Positions 32,354-40,602 are shown, counted from the stretch's first letter. The stretch is DNA of 64,000 nt from Hirschia litorea (GCF_042665075.1 NZ_JBHTBR010000002.1:1364001-1428000), one strand, 5' to 3'. Notes: generated by a model from the sequence alone, not told the origin. Numbers and translations are program-made.

Positions 32354-33091
32354 CTATCGACGCATCGTAAAAGAGACAGCAGCAATATCATTCACTGTCT
32401 TAAACTGCTCGAACCTCGTCTCACGACGCATAACCCCGATAGATAATTCACCGCCAGCTTTATGAAATGCGACACCCGCCTGCCAATCACCTACAGTGAC
32501 CTGATCACGAAGCGCCACCCCGTCAAATTTCGCGCCTTTATCACCGACATCCCAGCATAATGCCTCATTGTCAGTTCCAACGAACATATACCAGCTATCT
32601 ACTTTAACTTTTTCACCACGCTGATCAACGCGATCAGCTATTTGACCAAGACGCACCTCTGCACCCGCGCTGCGAGATTCATGCCCAGCCACTTTCTCAA
32701 TACGTGCGTGCGGCGTCACTGATAGATCCAAGTCAAAACCAGCTTTATCAAGTGGTGCATTAAACTCCCACTCACCTTCATAGGTTTCTCGAGAGGCTTT
32801 TTTCAAGCTTTCCGGCGATAGATCCAGCGAAGATTTATAACGAAGCAAACCATCACCAACAGCCCAATTAGATGGAGCAAAACTACGCTGGGTATTTTCC
32901 TTCAATTCCCGCGTTAATTGCTGGTTTACAATTTTCAATGGAGAAGATGGAGCAATGTATTGCACAGGGCCAGATTGCACAGAAGGAGATACAACCTCCG
33001 CTGCCACACCTGACGCAGAACAGCCTACACAAGAAAACGCGGCAAACAAACTTACCACCATTGCTAACATCCTATTTGTTCCCTGTGACAA
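32354..33091 (-). CDS. Predicted lipoprotein, function unknown
   Basis: 245 residues. Signal peptide with lipobox FSCVGC. The C-terminal ~140 residues alternate polar and hydrophobic residues with aromatic ends (EGEWEFNAPLDKAGFDLDLSVTPHARIEKV, VDSWYMFVGTDNEALCWDV, VTVGDWQAGVAFHKAGGELSIGVMRRETRFEQF). This looks like a series of beta-strands and may be a small outer-membrane barrel. The family is not recognised. It is located between nrdA and nrdB on the same strand, but has no evident link to nucleotide metabolism. Confidence 0.6.
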   Translation of the reverse strand: MSQGTNRMLAMVVSLFAAFSCVGCSASGVAAEVVSPSVQSGPVQYIAPSSPLKIVNQQLTRELKENTQRSFAPSNWAVGDGLLRYKSSLDLSPESLKKASRETYEGEWEFNAPLDKAGFDLDLSVTPHARIEKVAGHESRSAGAEVRLGQIADRVDQRGEKVKVDSWYMFVGTDNEALCWDVGDKGAKFDGVALRDQVTVGDWQAGVAFHKAGGELSIGVMRRETRFEQFKTVNDIAAVSFTMRR

Positions 33092-33260
33092 ACTACCACT
33101 ATGGTAAGAATATCACACCCACTATTACTGATAGTATAACAACATTCGGAAAAAAAATTCCATCGCTTTAATTAATTTAATGTCTTCCTTTTTCAGATTT
33201 TACATAAAAATCAGACGATTATAAAATTTTCTTAGATGTTGTTTTTAACTTCGACATACA

Positions 33261-33296
33261 AAAAACGCGCCAAACTTAAAAAAGTTGCGCGTTTTT
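33261..33296 (-). terminator. Terminator after nrdA
   Basis: Arms AAAAACGCGC and GCGCGTTTTT (33261-33270 with 33287-33296), with an inner AACTT/AAGTT, form a long stem. The minus-strand 3' arm ends in a T-run. It lies 34 bp after the nrdA stop. Confidence 0.85.
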
Positions 33297-33329
33297 CATT
33301 AACAAAGCTTGATTCTTACCTCGGATTTC

Positions 33330-35201
33330 CTACTGGCAGGCGAGGCATTCATCATAATCAGTTTGAGGCGTCGTCATTCCGCCTCCTACAGTTTCTTTTT
33401 TATCCTCTGCTCCTGCAAAGGCTGCACGCTGTACTGATTTGGAACGACAGTAGTAAAGAGATTTAAGTCCCTTTTCCCATGCACTCCAGTGCAGCATGTG
33501 AAGATCCCATTTTTGAATATCTGACGGCAAGAACAAATTAAGTGACTGCGCCTGACATATATAAGGTGTGCGATCTGCAGCTAGCTCGATCAACCAACGC
33601 TGATCAATTTCAAATGCCGTTCTAAAGGTCGCTTTTTCGTGCTCATCGAGGAAATCCAACCCCTGCACAGAACCTTCTGCTTCAAGAATGTTAGACCAAA
33701 TTCCAGGTGTGTTTTTACCCTTACTCTCAAGCAATTTTTCCAAGTGCGGATTTTTAACAGTAAACGAACCTGACAATGTTTTGTGTGTGTAAACATTTGC
33801 TGGAATTGGCTCGATACCTGCAGATGTACCACCACAAATAATGGAAATTGACGCAGTTGGCGCAACGGCCATTTTATGCGTAAAGCGCGCCATAACACCA
33901 CATTCTTCCGCATCAGGACACGGCCCGCGCTCTTTTGCGAGCTTAACAGAAGCAGCATCCGCACCACGACGAATATGCTTAAAGATCATATTGTTCCAGC
34001 TTTTTGCTGTCGCAGATTCCATCGGCACATTCAATGATTGCAAGAATGAGTGCATCCCCATCAAACCAAGCCCGACAGAACGCTCACGCGTAGCTGAATA
34101 TACAGCACGTGCCATTTCCGGCGGCGCACGATCAATAAAGTCCTGAAGAACATTATCAAGGAAGCGGAACACATCCTCAATCATGTTTTCATCACCCTTC
34201 CACTCAAGGAATTTCTCGGCGTTCAATGATGACAAACAACATACTGCTGTACGGTCATTTCCTAAATGGTCTAGCCCTGTGTGAAGCATAATTTCTGAAC
34301 ACAAGTTTGACTGCTTCACTTTCATACCCAACTGACGTTGGTGCGCAGGCATCGCGTTGTTCACTGTATCTGAGAAAATCAAATATGGTTCACCCGTTTG
34401 AATACGGACTTCCAAAATTTTCTGCCACAATTTACGTGCGTTGATTTTCTTGACCTCTTCCCCTGTTTTAGGGCTGATCAAGCCAAATTCAGCATCATCT
34501 TTCACGGCTTCCATGAAGGCATCGGAAATATTCAAGCCATGGTGCAGGTTCAAAGACTTACGGTTAAAGTCCCCTGAAGGCTTACGAATCTCTAGGAATT
34601 CTTCGATTTCTGGGTGGTGCACATCTAGATAACACGCAGCAGAACCACGGCGCAAAGACCCTTGAGAGATTGCAAGCGTCAGCGAGTCCATCACACGAAT
34701 AAACGGGATAATACCAGATGTTTTACCCGCATTACCAATCGTCTCACCAATAGAACGCACATTCCCCCAATAAGTACCAATGCCGCCACCGTTAGATGCA
34801 AGCCAGACGTTCTCATTCCAAGTCTCGACGATACCATCGAGTGAATCGTTCACATCATTTAGGAAACACGAAATAGGCAAGCCACGGCTAGCGCCACCAT
34901 TTGAGAGAACAGGTGTCGCAGGCATGAACCATAGACGCGACATGTAGTCATAGATACGTTGCGCATGGTCGGTGTCATCAGCATAGGCTTCAGCAACGCG
35001 CGCGAACATTTCTTGATAACTTTCACCCGGCAAGACATAGCGGTCTGTCAGCGTTTTCTTACCAAATTCAGTTAAAAGCGCATCACGGCTCTCATCAATC
35101 TGAACTTGTCGCACAACGCGCAATTCAGCTGTTTTTTGAGGCTTACCTCTACCAGCTTTTTGGTCTTCTTTATTTGAAATCGCAGCGTTTTCAACAGACA
35201 T
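33330..35201 (-). CDS. nrdA: Class I ribonucleotide reductase, alpha (catalytic) subunit
   Basis: 623 residues. Reduces NDPs to dNDPs. Visible parts are MPATPVLSNGG and LPISCFLNDVNDS (substrate-site Cys), the central NLCSEIMLHTG with CCLSSLN, PTASISIICGGTSAGIEPI, and the C-terminal redox pair CLACQ. The N-terminus is short and lysine-rich and lacks the ATP-cone that gives dATP feedback inhibition in E. coli NrdA. Upstream are two NrdR-like boxes and a DnaA-box-like array. It ends in a strong terminator. Confidence 0.95.
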   Translation of the reverse strand: MSVENAAISNKEDQKAGRGKPQKTAELRVVRQVQIDESRDALLTEFGKKTLTDRYVLPGESYQEMFARVAEAYADDTDHAQRIYDYMSRLWFMPATPVLSNGGASRGLPISCFLNDVNDSLDGIVETWNENVWLASNGGGIGTYWGNVRSIGETIGNAGKTSGIIPFIRVMDSLTLAISQGSLRRGSAACYLDVHHPEIEEFLEIRKPSGDFNRKSLNLHHGLNISDAFMEAVKDDAEFGLISPKTGEEVKKINARKLWQKILEVRIQTGEPYLIFSDTVNNAMPAHQRQLGMKVKQSNLCSEIMLHTGLDHLGNDRTAVCCLSSLNAEKFLEWKGDENMIEDVFRFLDNVLQDFIDRAPPEMARAVYSATRERSVGLGLMGMHSFLQSLNVPMESATAKSWNNMIFKHIRRGADAASVKLAKERGPCPDAEECGVMARFTHKMAVAPTASISIICGGTSAGIEPIPANVYTHKTLSGSFTVKNPHLEKLLESKGKNTPGIWSNILEAEGSVQGLDFLDEHEKATFRTAFEIDQRWLIELAADRTPYICQAQSLNLFLPSDIQKWDLHMLHWSAWEKGLKSLYYCRSKSVQRAAFAGAEDKKETVGGGMTTPQTDYDECLACQ

Positions 35202-35250
35202 GTAACCCAGGCTCCACGGTAATTTCGGAATATCAGAACAACATCAACCA

Positions 35251-35266
35251 ACCAAACATATGGTGG
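35251..35266. promoter_or_regulatory. NrdR-like box, nrdA proximal
   Basis: ACCAAACATATGGTGG matches the NrdR pattern at 11 of 16 positions and lies in 31-bp register with the stronger distal box, 50 bp upstream of the nrdA ATG. Confidence 0.5.
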
Positions 35267-35281
35267 CTAACACACCAGCTG

Positions 35282-35297
35282 ACCCAATATATAGTGG
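35282..35297. promoter_or_regulatory. NrdR-like box, nrdA distal
   Basis: ACCCAATATATAGTGG matches the NrdR pattern at 14 of 16 positions, with the whole core CAATATATAG intact. Confidence 0.7.
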
Positions 35298-35496
35298 CTC
35301 AAGGGTTAATGAGACGTCAACACTTTCTTACGCCATGAGCCAAATTTTCAGTGAATAAGTTTGAGTACGAACCAATTCTTCATTAACCATAACCACCCAA
35401 TAGCCTGTAACTAGGCGGTTTCTCGGAAAATCGAACACTGCCGCACGAACTGCGTAAAAATAATGCAATTTTTTTTATCAACCTAGCATCCCAAAG

Positions 35497-35527
35497 GCAT
35501 CCACAGGTTTTCCACACCTTATCCACA
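35497..35527 (+). promoter_or_regulatory. Three DnaA-box-like 9-mers in 11-bp register
   Basis: GCATCCACA (35497-35505), TTTTCCACA (35508-35516) and TTATCCACA (35519-35527) follow each other with two-base gaps, same orientation, one helical turn apart. The last is a perfect DnaA box (TTATNCACA), the second differs by one base and the first by two. E. coli nrdAB is regulated by DnaA through boxes upstream, so a replication-coupled role is plausible here. Confidence 0.55.
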
Positions 35528-35569
35528 GCCCGCCCCCGCTATTTTGCAAAAATTCCCCCAGAAGAAGAA

Positions 35570-35599
35570 CGGGCAGACACTATATATAGTACCTGCCCG
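35570..35599. terminator. Hairpin with a palindromic NrdR-like loop after the DUF533 gene
   Basis: CGGGCAG (35570-35576) and CTGCCCG (35593-35599) flank ACTATATATAGT, itself a perfect 12-bp palindrome. The bases 35577-35592 match the NrdR pattern at 14 of 16. It lies 35 bp after the DUF533 stop, so a terminator is possible, though the T-run on the minus strand is weak. The two readings are not exclusive. Confidence 0.5.
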
Positions 35600-35633
35600 C
35601 TCAAATATTTATGGGTTATGAGAATCAGAAAAC

Positions 35634-36326
35634 TTATACATTCAGCTCGCGACGAACGCGAAGAGCAACACGCGGGTCTATCTCTAATTTATCAGCAAGC
35701 TCTTTTAAGAAATCGCTCTCTTTCTCAGAAATATCACACGCCCCTACACAAGCAGCGGCAAAAAGCTGAACTGCATGATTAGGTGTAATCGCCGCTTTAG
35801 AAATGCGTTCCAACACGTCACTTCGGCTAACAGTTTCGTCCAATACAGAATTATTAAGACCACCATCATTCAATGCCGATTTAATAGCATCCTCTTCATC
35901 ACTATCTAACTGACCATCTGCATGCGCCGCCGCAGCCATAGATTCGACAATAGCGATTGAGAAAGCTGGATCACTCCCATCATCACCTGCAAAACCATAT
36001 GATTGAGGTGATACGTCTTGTGGCGCAGAATCAGCTTGGTCACGGTTTTGCCATGCATTCCACGCAACAGCTCCCATTGCAGCCACCGCACCCGTTTTAG
36101 CAACATTGCCCACTAGCTTCCGCCCACCGCGTGACGCCATCAACAAGGCCAGCAGTGCACCGCCACCAATAGCGGCATTACGTGCCGTTTCGTCGGTTTC
36201 AATTTTAGTTTGAACCTTCTTCGCCATATCTTTCGCGCTTTGAACACTTTGATCAACATCAACGTTTTCAGCTATTTGTGATGCTTTATCCTGAAGTTGC
36301 TTTAGAATTTTTTCGACATCGAACAT
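35634..36326 (-). CDS. DUF533 / TerB-like protein
   Basis: About 230 residues from ATG at 36324-36326, preceded by AGGGGGATA. Residues ~1-60 form a charged helix (KILKQLQDKASQIAENV). A Gly/Ala-rich hydrophobic segment follows (AAIGGGALLALLMASRGGRKLVGNVAKTGAVAAMGAVAWNAW). The C-terminal ~120 residues resemble the all-helical TerB/DUF533 fold (SIAIVESMAAAAHADGQLDSDEEDAIKSALND). It is likely an inner-membrane-associated protein of unknown function. Confidence 0.8.
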   Translation of the reverse strand: MFDVEKILKQLQDKASQIAENVDVDQSVQSAKDMAKKVQTKIETDETARNAAIGGGALLALLMASRGGRKLVGNVAKTGAVAAMGAVAWNAWQNRDQADSAPQDVSPQSYGFAGDDGSDPAFSIAIVESMAAAAHADGQLDSDEEDAIKSALNDGGLNNSVLDETVSRSDVLERISKAAITPNHAVQLFAAACVGACDISEKESDFLKELADKLEIDPRVALRVRRELNV

Positions 36327-36515
36327 TATATATCCCCCTATGAGAAACGATTGAAATACATGTTTCAGCATTGCTTGTGTCAACTCTATGACATCCGCTG
36401 CAAATACTCTAATTGCGAACCTTCTATGAAATTTCACTAAAACGTGGACAAATTGACATCATACCAAGTATGCAGTGAAGCTGAACAAGGCAGACGAAGT
36501 TATAAGGATTTTCCT

Positions 36516-37604
36516 ATGCGCATAATGTTAGTGACCGACGCTTGGGAACCACAAGTAAACGGCGTCGTTCGAACGATGAAACGCGTTTCTGCCGAATGTG
36601 AAGCCTTGGGCCATGAATGGGATATCGTATCTCCAAACGATGGCTTTCGCACAATGCCCCTGCCAACCTACCCTGAAATCAAGTTAGCATTCGGTGCACG
36701 CAAGCAGATAGAAGAGCGCTTCTTGGACTTCGAACCAGACGCTGTGCATATAGCCACAGAGGGGCCTTTAGGTTGGGCTGCACGCGGTATTTGTCTCAAG
36801 CATAAAATGCCGTTCACTTCATCCTACCACACCCGCTTCCCAGAATATGTGAATGCTCGCCTGCCAATCCCACTTTGGGCCGGCTATAAATATGTGCGCC
36901 AATTCCATCGCTATTCAGGTCGCGTTATGGTCGCAACAGTCTCTATGATGGAGGAATTAACGGCACGTGGATTCAACAATATCGCCGCATGGTCACGTGG
37001 CGTGGATACCGACCTTTTCCATCCAGATAAGCGCCAAGAAGATCGCGGACCATATAAGGACTTAGAAGGGCCGATCTTTTTAAATGTTGGCCGCGTTGCT
37101 GTTGAGAAGAATATAGAAGCCTTCCTCGAACTTGATTTACCCGGCACAAAAGTAGTTGTCGGTGATGGGCCTGCACGTGAAGAATTAATGAAAAAATACC
37201 CTGACGCTGTATTTCCAGGGTCTAAGTTTGGCGATGAACTTGGAAGTTATTTTGCCAATGCAGACGTTTTCTGTTTTCCCAGCCTAACAGATACATTTGG
37301 CCTAGTTATTTTAGAAGCAATGGCGGCAGGTACACCAGTAGCAGGCTTTAACGTCCCCGGGCCTAAAGACCTAATCCCCGGCACTAATGCAGGCGCAATC
37401 AATGATGATTTAGCTAAAGCATGTATTGAATGCCTCGATTTAGACCGCGATGTTGCACACAAACATGCACAAGCATTCTCATGGAAAGCATGTGCCGAGC
37501 AATTCATCGACAACTTAGAGCCACTTCCCGTTCCAGAAAGAAAACGTTTCTGGAAACGCTTCAAAAGCTTACGACGCCGCAAGAAAGTGCCTGAATCCAG
37601 CTAA
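36516..37604 (+). CDS. GT4-family glycosyltransferase
   Basis: 362 residues from ATG at 36516, with AAGGA upstream; a 24-residue longer frame lacks one. N-terminal MRIMLVTDAWEPQVNGVVRTMKRV, middle TSSYHTRFPEYVNARLPIP and WSRGVDTDLFHP, then GPIFLNVGRVAVEKNIEAFLELDLPGTKVVVGDGP, and the GT4 acidic site DVFCFPSLTDTFGLVILEAMAAGTPVAGF. It resembles the MgtA/SqdX type that glycosylates diacylglycerol, so a glycolipid role is likely. The tail is strongly basic. Confidence 0.87.
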   Translation: MRIMLVTDAWEPQVNGVVRTMKRVSAECEALGHEWDIVSPNDGFRTMPLPTYPEIKLAFGARKQIEERFLDFEPDAVHIATEGPLGWAARGICLKHKMPFTSSYHTRFPEYVNARLPIPLWAGYKYVRQFHRYSGRVMVATVSMMEELTARGFNNIAAWSRGVDTDLFHPDKRQEDRGPYKDLEGPIFLNVGRVAVEKNIEAFLELDLPGTKVVVGDGPAREELMKKYPDAVFPGSKFGDELGSYFANADVFCFPSLTDTFGLVILEAMAAGTPVAGFNVPGPKDLIPGTNAGAINDDLAKACIECLDLDRDVAHKHAQAFSWKACAEQFIDNLEPLPVPERKRFWKRFKSLRRRKKVPESS

Positions 37605-37633
37605 TACAATAGCTTACAGTTCGAACTTTCAAC

Positions 37634-37670
37634 ATAAATCCACCTTACTAGAGAAGGTGGATTTATTCTG
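37634..37670 (+). terminator. Terminator of the GT4 gene
   Basis: A 13-bp stem (37634-37646 with 37654-37666) around a seven-base loop follows the glycosyltransferase stop by 30 bp. The following sequence is only modestly T-rich. Confidence 0.75.
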
Positions 37671-37796
37671 TATGCTGTAAATTCCTGCATATCGTACATT
37701 CACCGTATATACGTATCAAATACATATTCTGCAGATTTTTTTTGTGTTTTGCAGCATTTTTTTATTTACATTCGAGTCTTTTCACTTTATCTGCGT

Positions 37797-37966
37797 GTTT
37801 CCGGCGGACATCGGCTCGAGGCTCTGCCGCCCTGATTCCACGTGGCGTCTGAACTTCCCTAATCGGGGTTTGGATGACGTGTGCGGGTTGAGGGGCAGAC
37901 TTAACGAGACGAAAGCCCGTACTAACGCCGGATTGGGTTTAAAATTTAATCAGAGGGGATTGTGTA
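37797..37966 (+). ncRNA. speF-type leader RNA upstream of ornithine decarboxylase
   Basis: A GC-rich block in an AT-rich gap, directly upstream of ornithine decarboxylase, where alphaproteobacteria carry the speF motif (Rfam family known from comparative genomics). Helices I can draw: an outer stem 37800-37806/37926-37932 (7 bp), 37823-37828/37894-37899 (6 bp), 37845-37849/37876-37880, and a hairpin 37852-37859/37865-37870 with a bulge. In addition, 37881-37887 can pair with 37916-37922 (7 bp, one G-U), which would make a pseudoknot across the second helix. The decarboxylase Shine-Dalgarno AGAGGGG follows. The family call rests on position and foldability, since I could not run a covariance model. 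Confidence 0.7.
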
Positions 37967-39178
37967 ATGATCACATTCCAAACACCTCTGGACCTAGTCC
38001 GCGTATTATGCCCCGAGACTCCAGTTGCCTGTGTGCGACCGGAGCGTGTGGCAACAGCTGCGTCCTGGTTCCAGAACAACTTTCCCGGCGATGTGCTTTA
38101 CGCTGTAAAAGCAAACCCTTCTGTATGGGCGCTTGATGCAATGTACAGTTCTGGCATGCGTTGGTTTGATGTTGCTTCTCTTGAAGAAGTCAAACTTGTT
38201 GCAGACCGTTTTGATGACGCTGTATTGGCATTCATGCACCCGATCAAAAGCCGTCACGCAATTGAGCGTGCATACTTTGACTATGGTGTAAAAATCTTCT
38301 CCATGGATTGTGAAGCAGAATTACAAAAAATTCTGGAAGCAACAGACTATGCAAAAGACCTCACATTGATCGTCCGCATGGCCGTATCTAATGACGGCGC
38401 AACAATGCCGCTTTCGGGCAAATTTGGATGCTCAGGTGAGAAAGCTGTTGCCTTGCTTCAAGCTGGTCGTGCACACGCAGACGAGCTTGGTGTAAGCTTT
38501 CACGTTGGTTCACAATGCATGGACCCACGCGCATACCGTGTGGCGATGGACGCTGTTTCAAACACGATTATGCAAGCTGCTGTAACGGTTGATATTGTGG
38601 ATGTTGGTGGTGGTTTCCCTGCCCTATACCCAGGCATGCAACCTCCAGAGCTACAGTCTTATGTTGATGTAATTTCTGAAGTTTTTGAAGAAATGCCAGT
38701 TCTTTTCAACGCCGATCTATGGTGTGAACCAGGTCGCGCATTGGTTGCGGACTCAACATCTATTGTTGCCAAAGTTGAACTCGTGCAAGACGGCAAAGTC
38801 TACCTAAATGACGGTGCCTACGGAAACTTGTTTGACGCCGCCCACTGCAAATGGCCCTTCCCTATGGAAGTGCACCGCGCATCAGGCAAAACAAGCGTCT
38901 TACAAAAATCTTTCACGATTTACGGACCAACTTGCGACTCTATTGATGTGCTTGATGGCAGTTTCGACCTCCCTTCAGACATTAAAGAAGGCGACTATAT
39001 TGAGTTTGGCATGATGGGCGCTTACGGCGTTGCTATGTCTACACGTTTTAACGGTTTTGGGGATACTCAGACTTACCGTGTACGCGATAGCATCAGCCAA
39101 ACAATGTACGAAACACAAGAAGAACAAGCGCTTCGTTACGAAAACAACGTTATTTTCTTGCCTCAAAGACAAGCATAA
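37967..39178 (+). CDS. odc: Ornithine decarboxylase, fold type III
   Basis: 403 residues. Makes putrescine from ornithine; lysine use cannot be excluded. PLP lysine in YAVKANPSVW, Gly-rich phosphate site VGGGFPALYPG, CEPGRALVADS, and the dimer-interface active-site motif CDSIDVLDG with the second-protomer Cys. This is the eukaryote-like alanine-racemase fold, not the E. coli SpeC/SpeF fold. AGAGGGG precedes the ATG. It is the first gene of the polyamine set, preceded by the leader RNA and ending in its own terminator. Confidence 0.9.
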   Translation: MITFQTPLDLVRVLCPETPVACVRPERVATAASWFQNNFPGDVLYAVKANPSVWALDAMYSSGMRWFDVASLEEVKLVADRFDDAVLAFMHPIKSRHAIERAYFDYGVKIFSMDCEAELQKILEATDYAKDLTLIVRMAVSNDGATMPLSGKFGCSGEKAVALLQAGRAHADELGVSFHVGSQCMDPRAYRVAMDAVSNTIMQAAVTVDIVDVGGGFPALYPGMQPPELQSYVDVISEVFEEMPVLFNADLWCEPGRALVADSTSIVAKVELVQDGKVYLNDGAYGNLFDAAHCKWPFPMEVHRASGKTSVLQKSFTIYGPTCDSIDVLDGSFDLPSDIKEGDYIEFGMMGAYGVAMSTRFNGFGDTQTYRVRDSISQTMYETQEEQALRYENNVIFLPQRQA

Positions 39179-39190
39179 AAAGATAAAATC

Positions 39191-39224
39191 CTGAGCCGAT
39201 ACCCTATCGGCTTAGGGTCTTTTC
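39191..39224 (+). terminator. Terminator after ornithine decarboxylase
   Basis: CTGAGCCGAT (39191-39200) pairs with ATCGGCTTAG (39206-39215) over a five-base loop, one G-U pair, followed by GGTCTTTTCC. Confidence 0.75.
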
Positions 39225-39293
39225 CTGCTAAGACTGCGCATAGTCGCGTCATTTTATTTCACAAAACACTCCCAGAACAGAAGGTCTAACCAC

Positions 39294-40478
39294 ATGACAA
39301 AAGTTCTCATGATTGGTGCTGGCGGCGTTGGTACTGTTGTCGCTCACAAGCTGGCACAAAGCCCCGTCTTTACAGAAATCATGCTCGCAAGCCGCACGCT
39401 ATCTAAATGCGATGTGATTGCAGCGGACGTAAAAGCAAAAACAGGTGTTACGATTCAAACAGCATCTGTTGATGCTGACGACGTGGCAGCTACCGTTGCG
39501 CTCATCAAGAGCTTTGGCCCTGACCTGCTTGTGAATGTGGCCTTGCCCTACCAAGATCTCACTCTGATGGAGGCCTGCTTGCAGGCTGGTGTCCACTATC
39601 TCGACACAGCCAATTACGAGCACCCAGATACAGCAAAATTTGAATATAAAGAACAATGGGCAATGCAAGACCGCTTCAAAGAAGCTGGCCTCACCGCTCT
39701 TCTAGGATCTGGTTTTGACCCCGGCGTCACAAACATGTTTTGTGCTCACGCTCAAAAGCACTTGTTCGACACGATCGACACAATCGACATTCTTGACTGT
39801 AATGGCGGCGACCACGGCCACCCGTTCGCAACAAACTTCAACCCAGAAATCAACCTACGCGAAATCACAGCAAATGGTCGCTATTGGGAAAATGGCGAAT
39901 GGATTGAAACAGAGCCATTAGAGCAATCAATGGATTTTGATTTCCCCGGCGTTGGAACACGCAAAGCATTTCTTCTCTACCACGAAGAAATGGAATCGCT
40001 TTGCCAGAACATTAAAGGTCTAAAACGCATTCGTTTCTGGATGACATTTGGCGAGAGCTATTTGAAGCATCTCGAAGTGATGCAAAACATCGGCATTATG
40101 CGCATTGACCCTGTTGAATTTAACGGTCAACAAATCGTGCCGATTCAGTTCTTGCAGAAACTCTTGCCAGACCCAGCCAGCCTTGCGCCAAATTACAAGG
40201 GCAAAACATCAATCGGTTGTCTTGTAAAAGGCACGAAAGATGGCAAACCACGCTCAAGCTTCATCTACAATATATGTGATCACGAAGAGACATATAAAGA
40301 AGTTGGGGCACAAGCCATCTCTTACACAACAGGCGTGCCCGCAGTTGTCGGTGCAGAAATGATCGCAACCGGCAAATGGCGCGAACCGGGTGTTTGGAAC
40401 ATGGAACAAAACGACCCAGACCCATTCCTCGAACGCCTTGGCCCATCCGGCCTCCCTTGGCACGTTATGGAAATGTAA
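39294..40478 (+). CDS. Carboxy(nor)spermidine synthase
   Basis: 394 residues, saccharopine dehydrogenase family. N-terminal Rossmann fold VLMIGAGGVGTVVAHKLAQS, then LLVNVALPYQDLTLMEACLQAGVHYLDTANYEHP and GSGFDPGVTNMFCAHAQKHLFDTIDTIDILDCNGGDHGHPFATNFNPEINLREI. It condenses aspartate semialdehyde with putrescine (or diaminopropane) using NADPH. With ornithine decarboxylase upstream and nspC downstream, carboxyspermidine is the probable product. It ends with a terminator, so it may be its own transcription unit. Confidence 0.9.
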   Translation: MTKVLMIGAGGVGTVVAHKLAQSPVFTEIMLASRTLSKCDVIAADVKAKTGVTIQTASVDADDVAATVALIKSFGPDLLVNVALPYQDLTLMEACLQAGVHYLDTANYEHPDTAKFEYKEQWAMQDRFKEAGLTALLGSGFDPGVTNMFCAHAQKHLFDTIDTIDILDCNGGDHGHPFATNFNPEINLREITANGRYWENGEWIETEPLEQSMDFDFPGVGTRKAFLLYHEEMESLCQNIKGLKRIRFWMTFGESYLKHLEVMQNIGIMRIDPVEFNGQQIVPIQFLQKLLPDPASLAPNYKGKTSIGCLVKGTKDGKPRSSFIYNICDHEETYKEVGAQAISYTTGVPAVVGAEMIATGKWREPGVWNMEQNDPDPFLERLGPSGLPWHVMEM

Positions 40479-40484
40479 TTTTAG

Positions 40485-40515
40485 AGGGCAGTCGAAAGGC
40501 TGCCCTTTTCTTTTC
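40485..40515 (+). terminator. Terminator after the carboxy(nor)spermidine synthase gene
   Basis: AGGGCAG (40485-40491) and CTGCCCT (40500-40506) form a 7-bp stem with an eight-base loop followed by TTTCTTTT, seven bases after the stop codon. Confidence 0.85.
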
Positions 40516-40602
40516 ACACCCCAAACATTGCCGATTGTTTACAAAACTCGACAAGTTTAAAAAGCTAAACTATTCTTCTCTAAAAATATAAGGGAGGAAC
40601 AA

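Larger units (their letters stand above)
35202..35633. promoter_or_regulatory. nrdA upstream control region
   Basis: A 432-bp gap with dense motifs. From nrdA outwards: NrdR-like boxes at 35251-35266 and 35282-35297, GGTTAATGA at 35304-35312 facing TCATTAACC at 35380-35388 (TTAACCAT at 35383-35390 equals the CtrA half-site of Caulobacter), and a T8 run near 35470. Three DnaA-box-like 9-mers follow at 35497, 35508 and 35519, then a hairpin (35570-35599) whose loop holds a third NrdR-like palindrome. The hairpin sits just after the DUF533 gene. Confidence 0.6.

Noticed and set aside
35497..35527. Chromosomal origin suggested by the DnaA-box-like array
   Set aside because: There is no dnaA, hemE, parAB, gidA or similar origin neighbour, and only three boxes; promoter regulation of nrdA explains it better.
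37744..38136. 130-residue plus-strand open frame over the decarboxylase leader and start
   Set aside because: It is a shadow across the structured leader RNA and the coding start of ornithine decarboxylase in another frame; composition is not protein-like.
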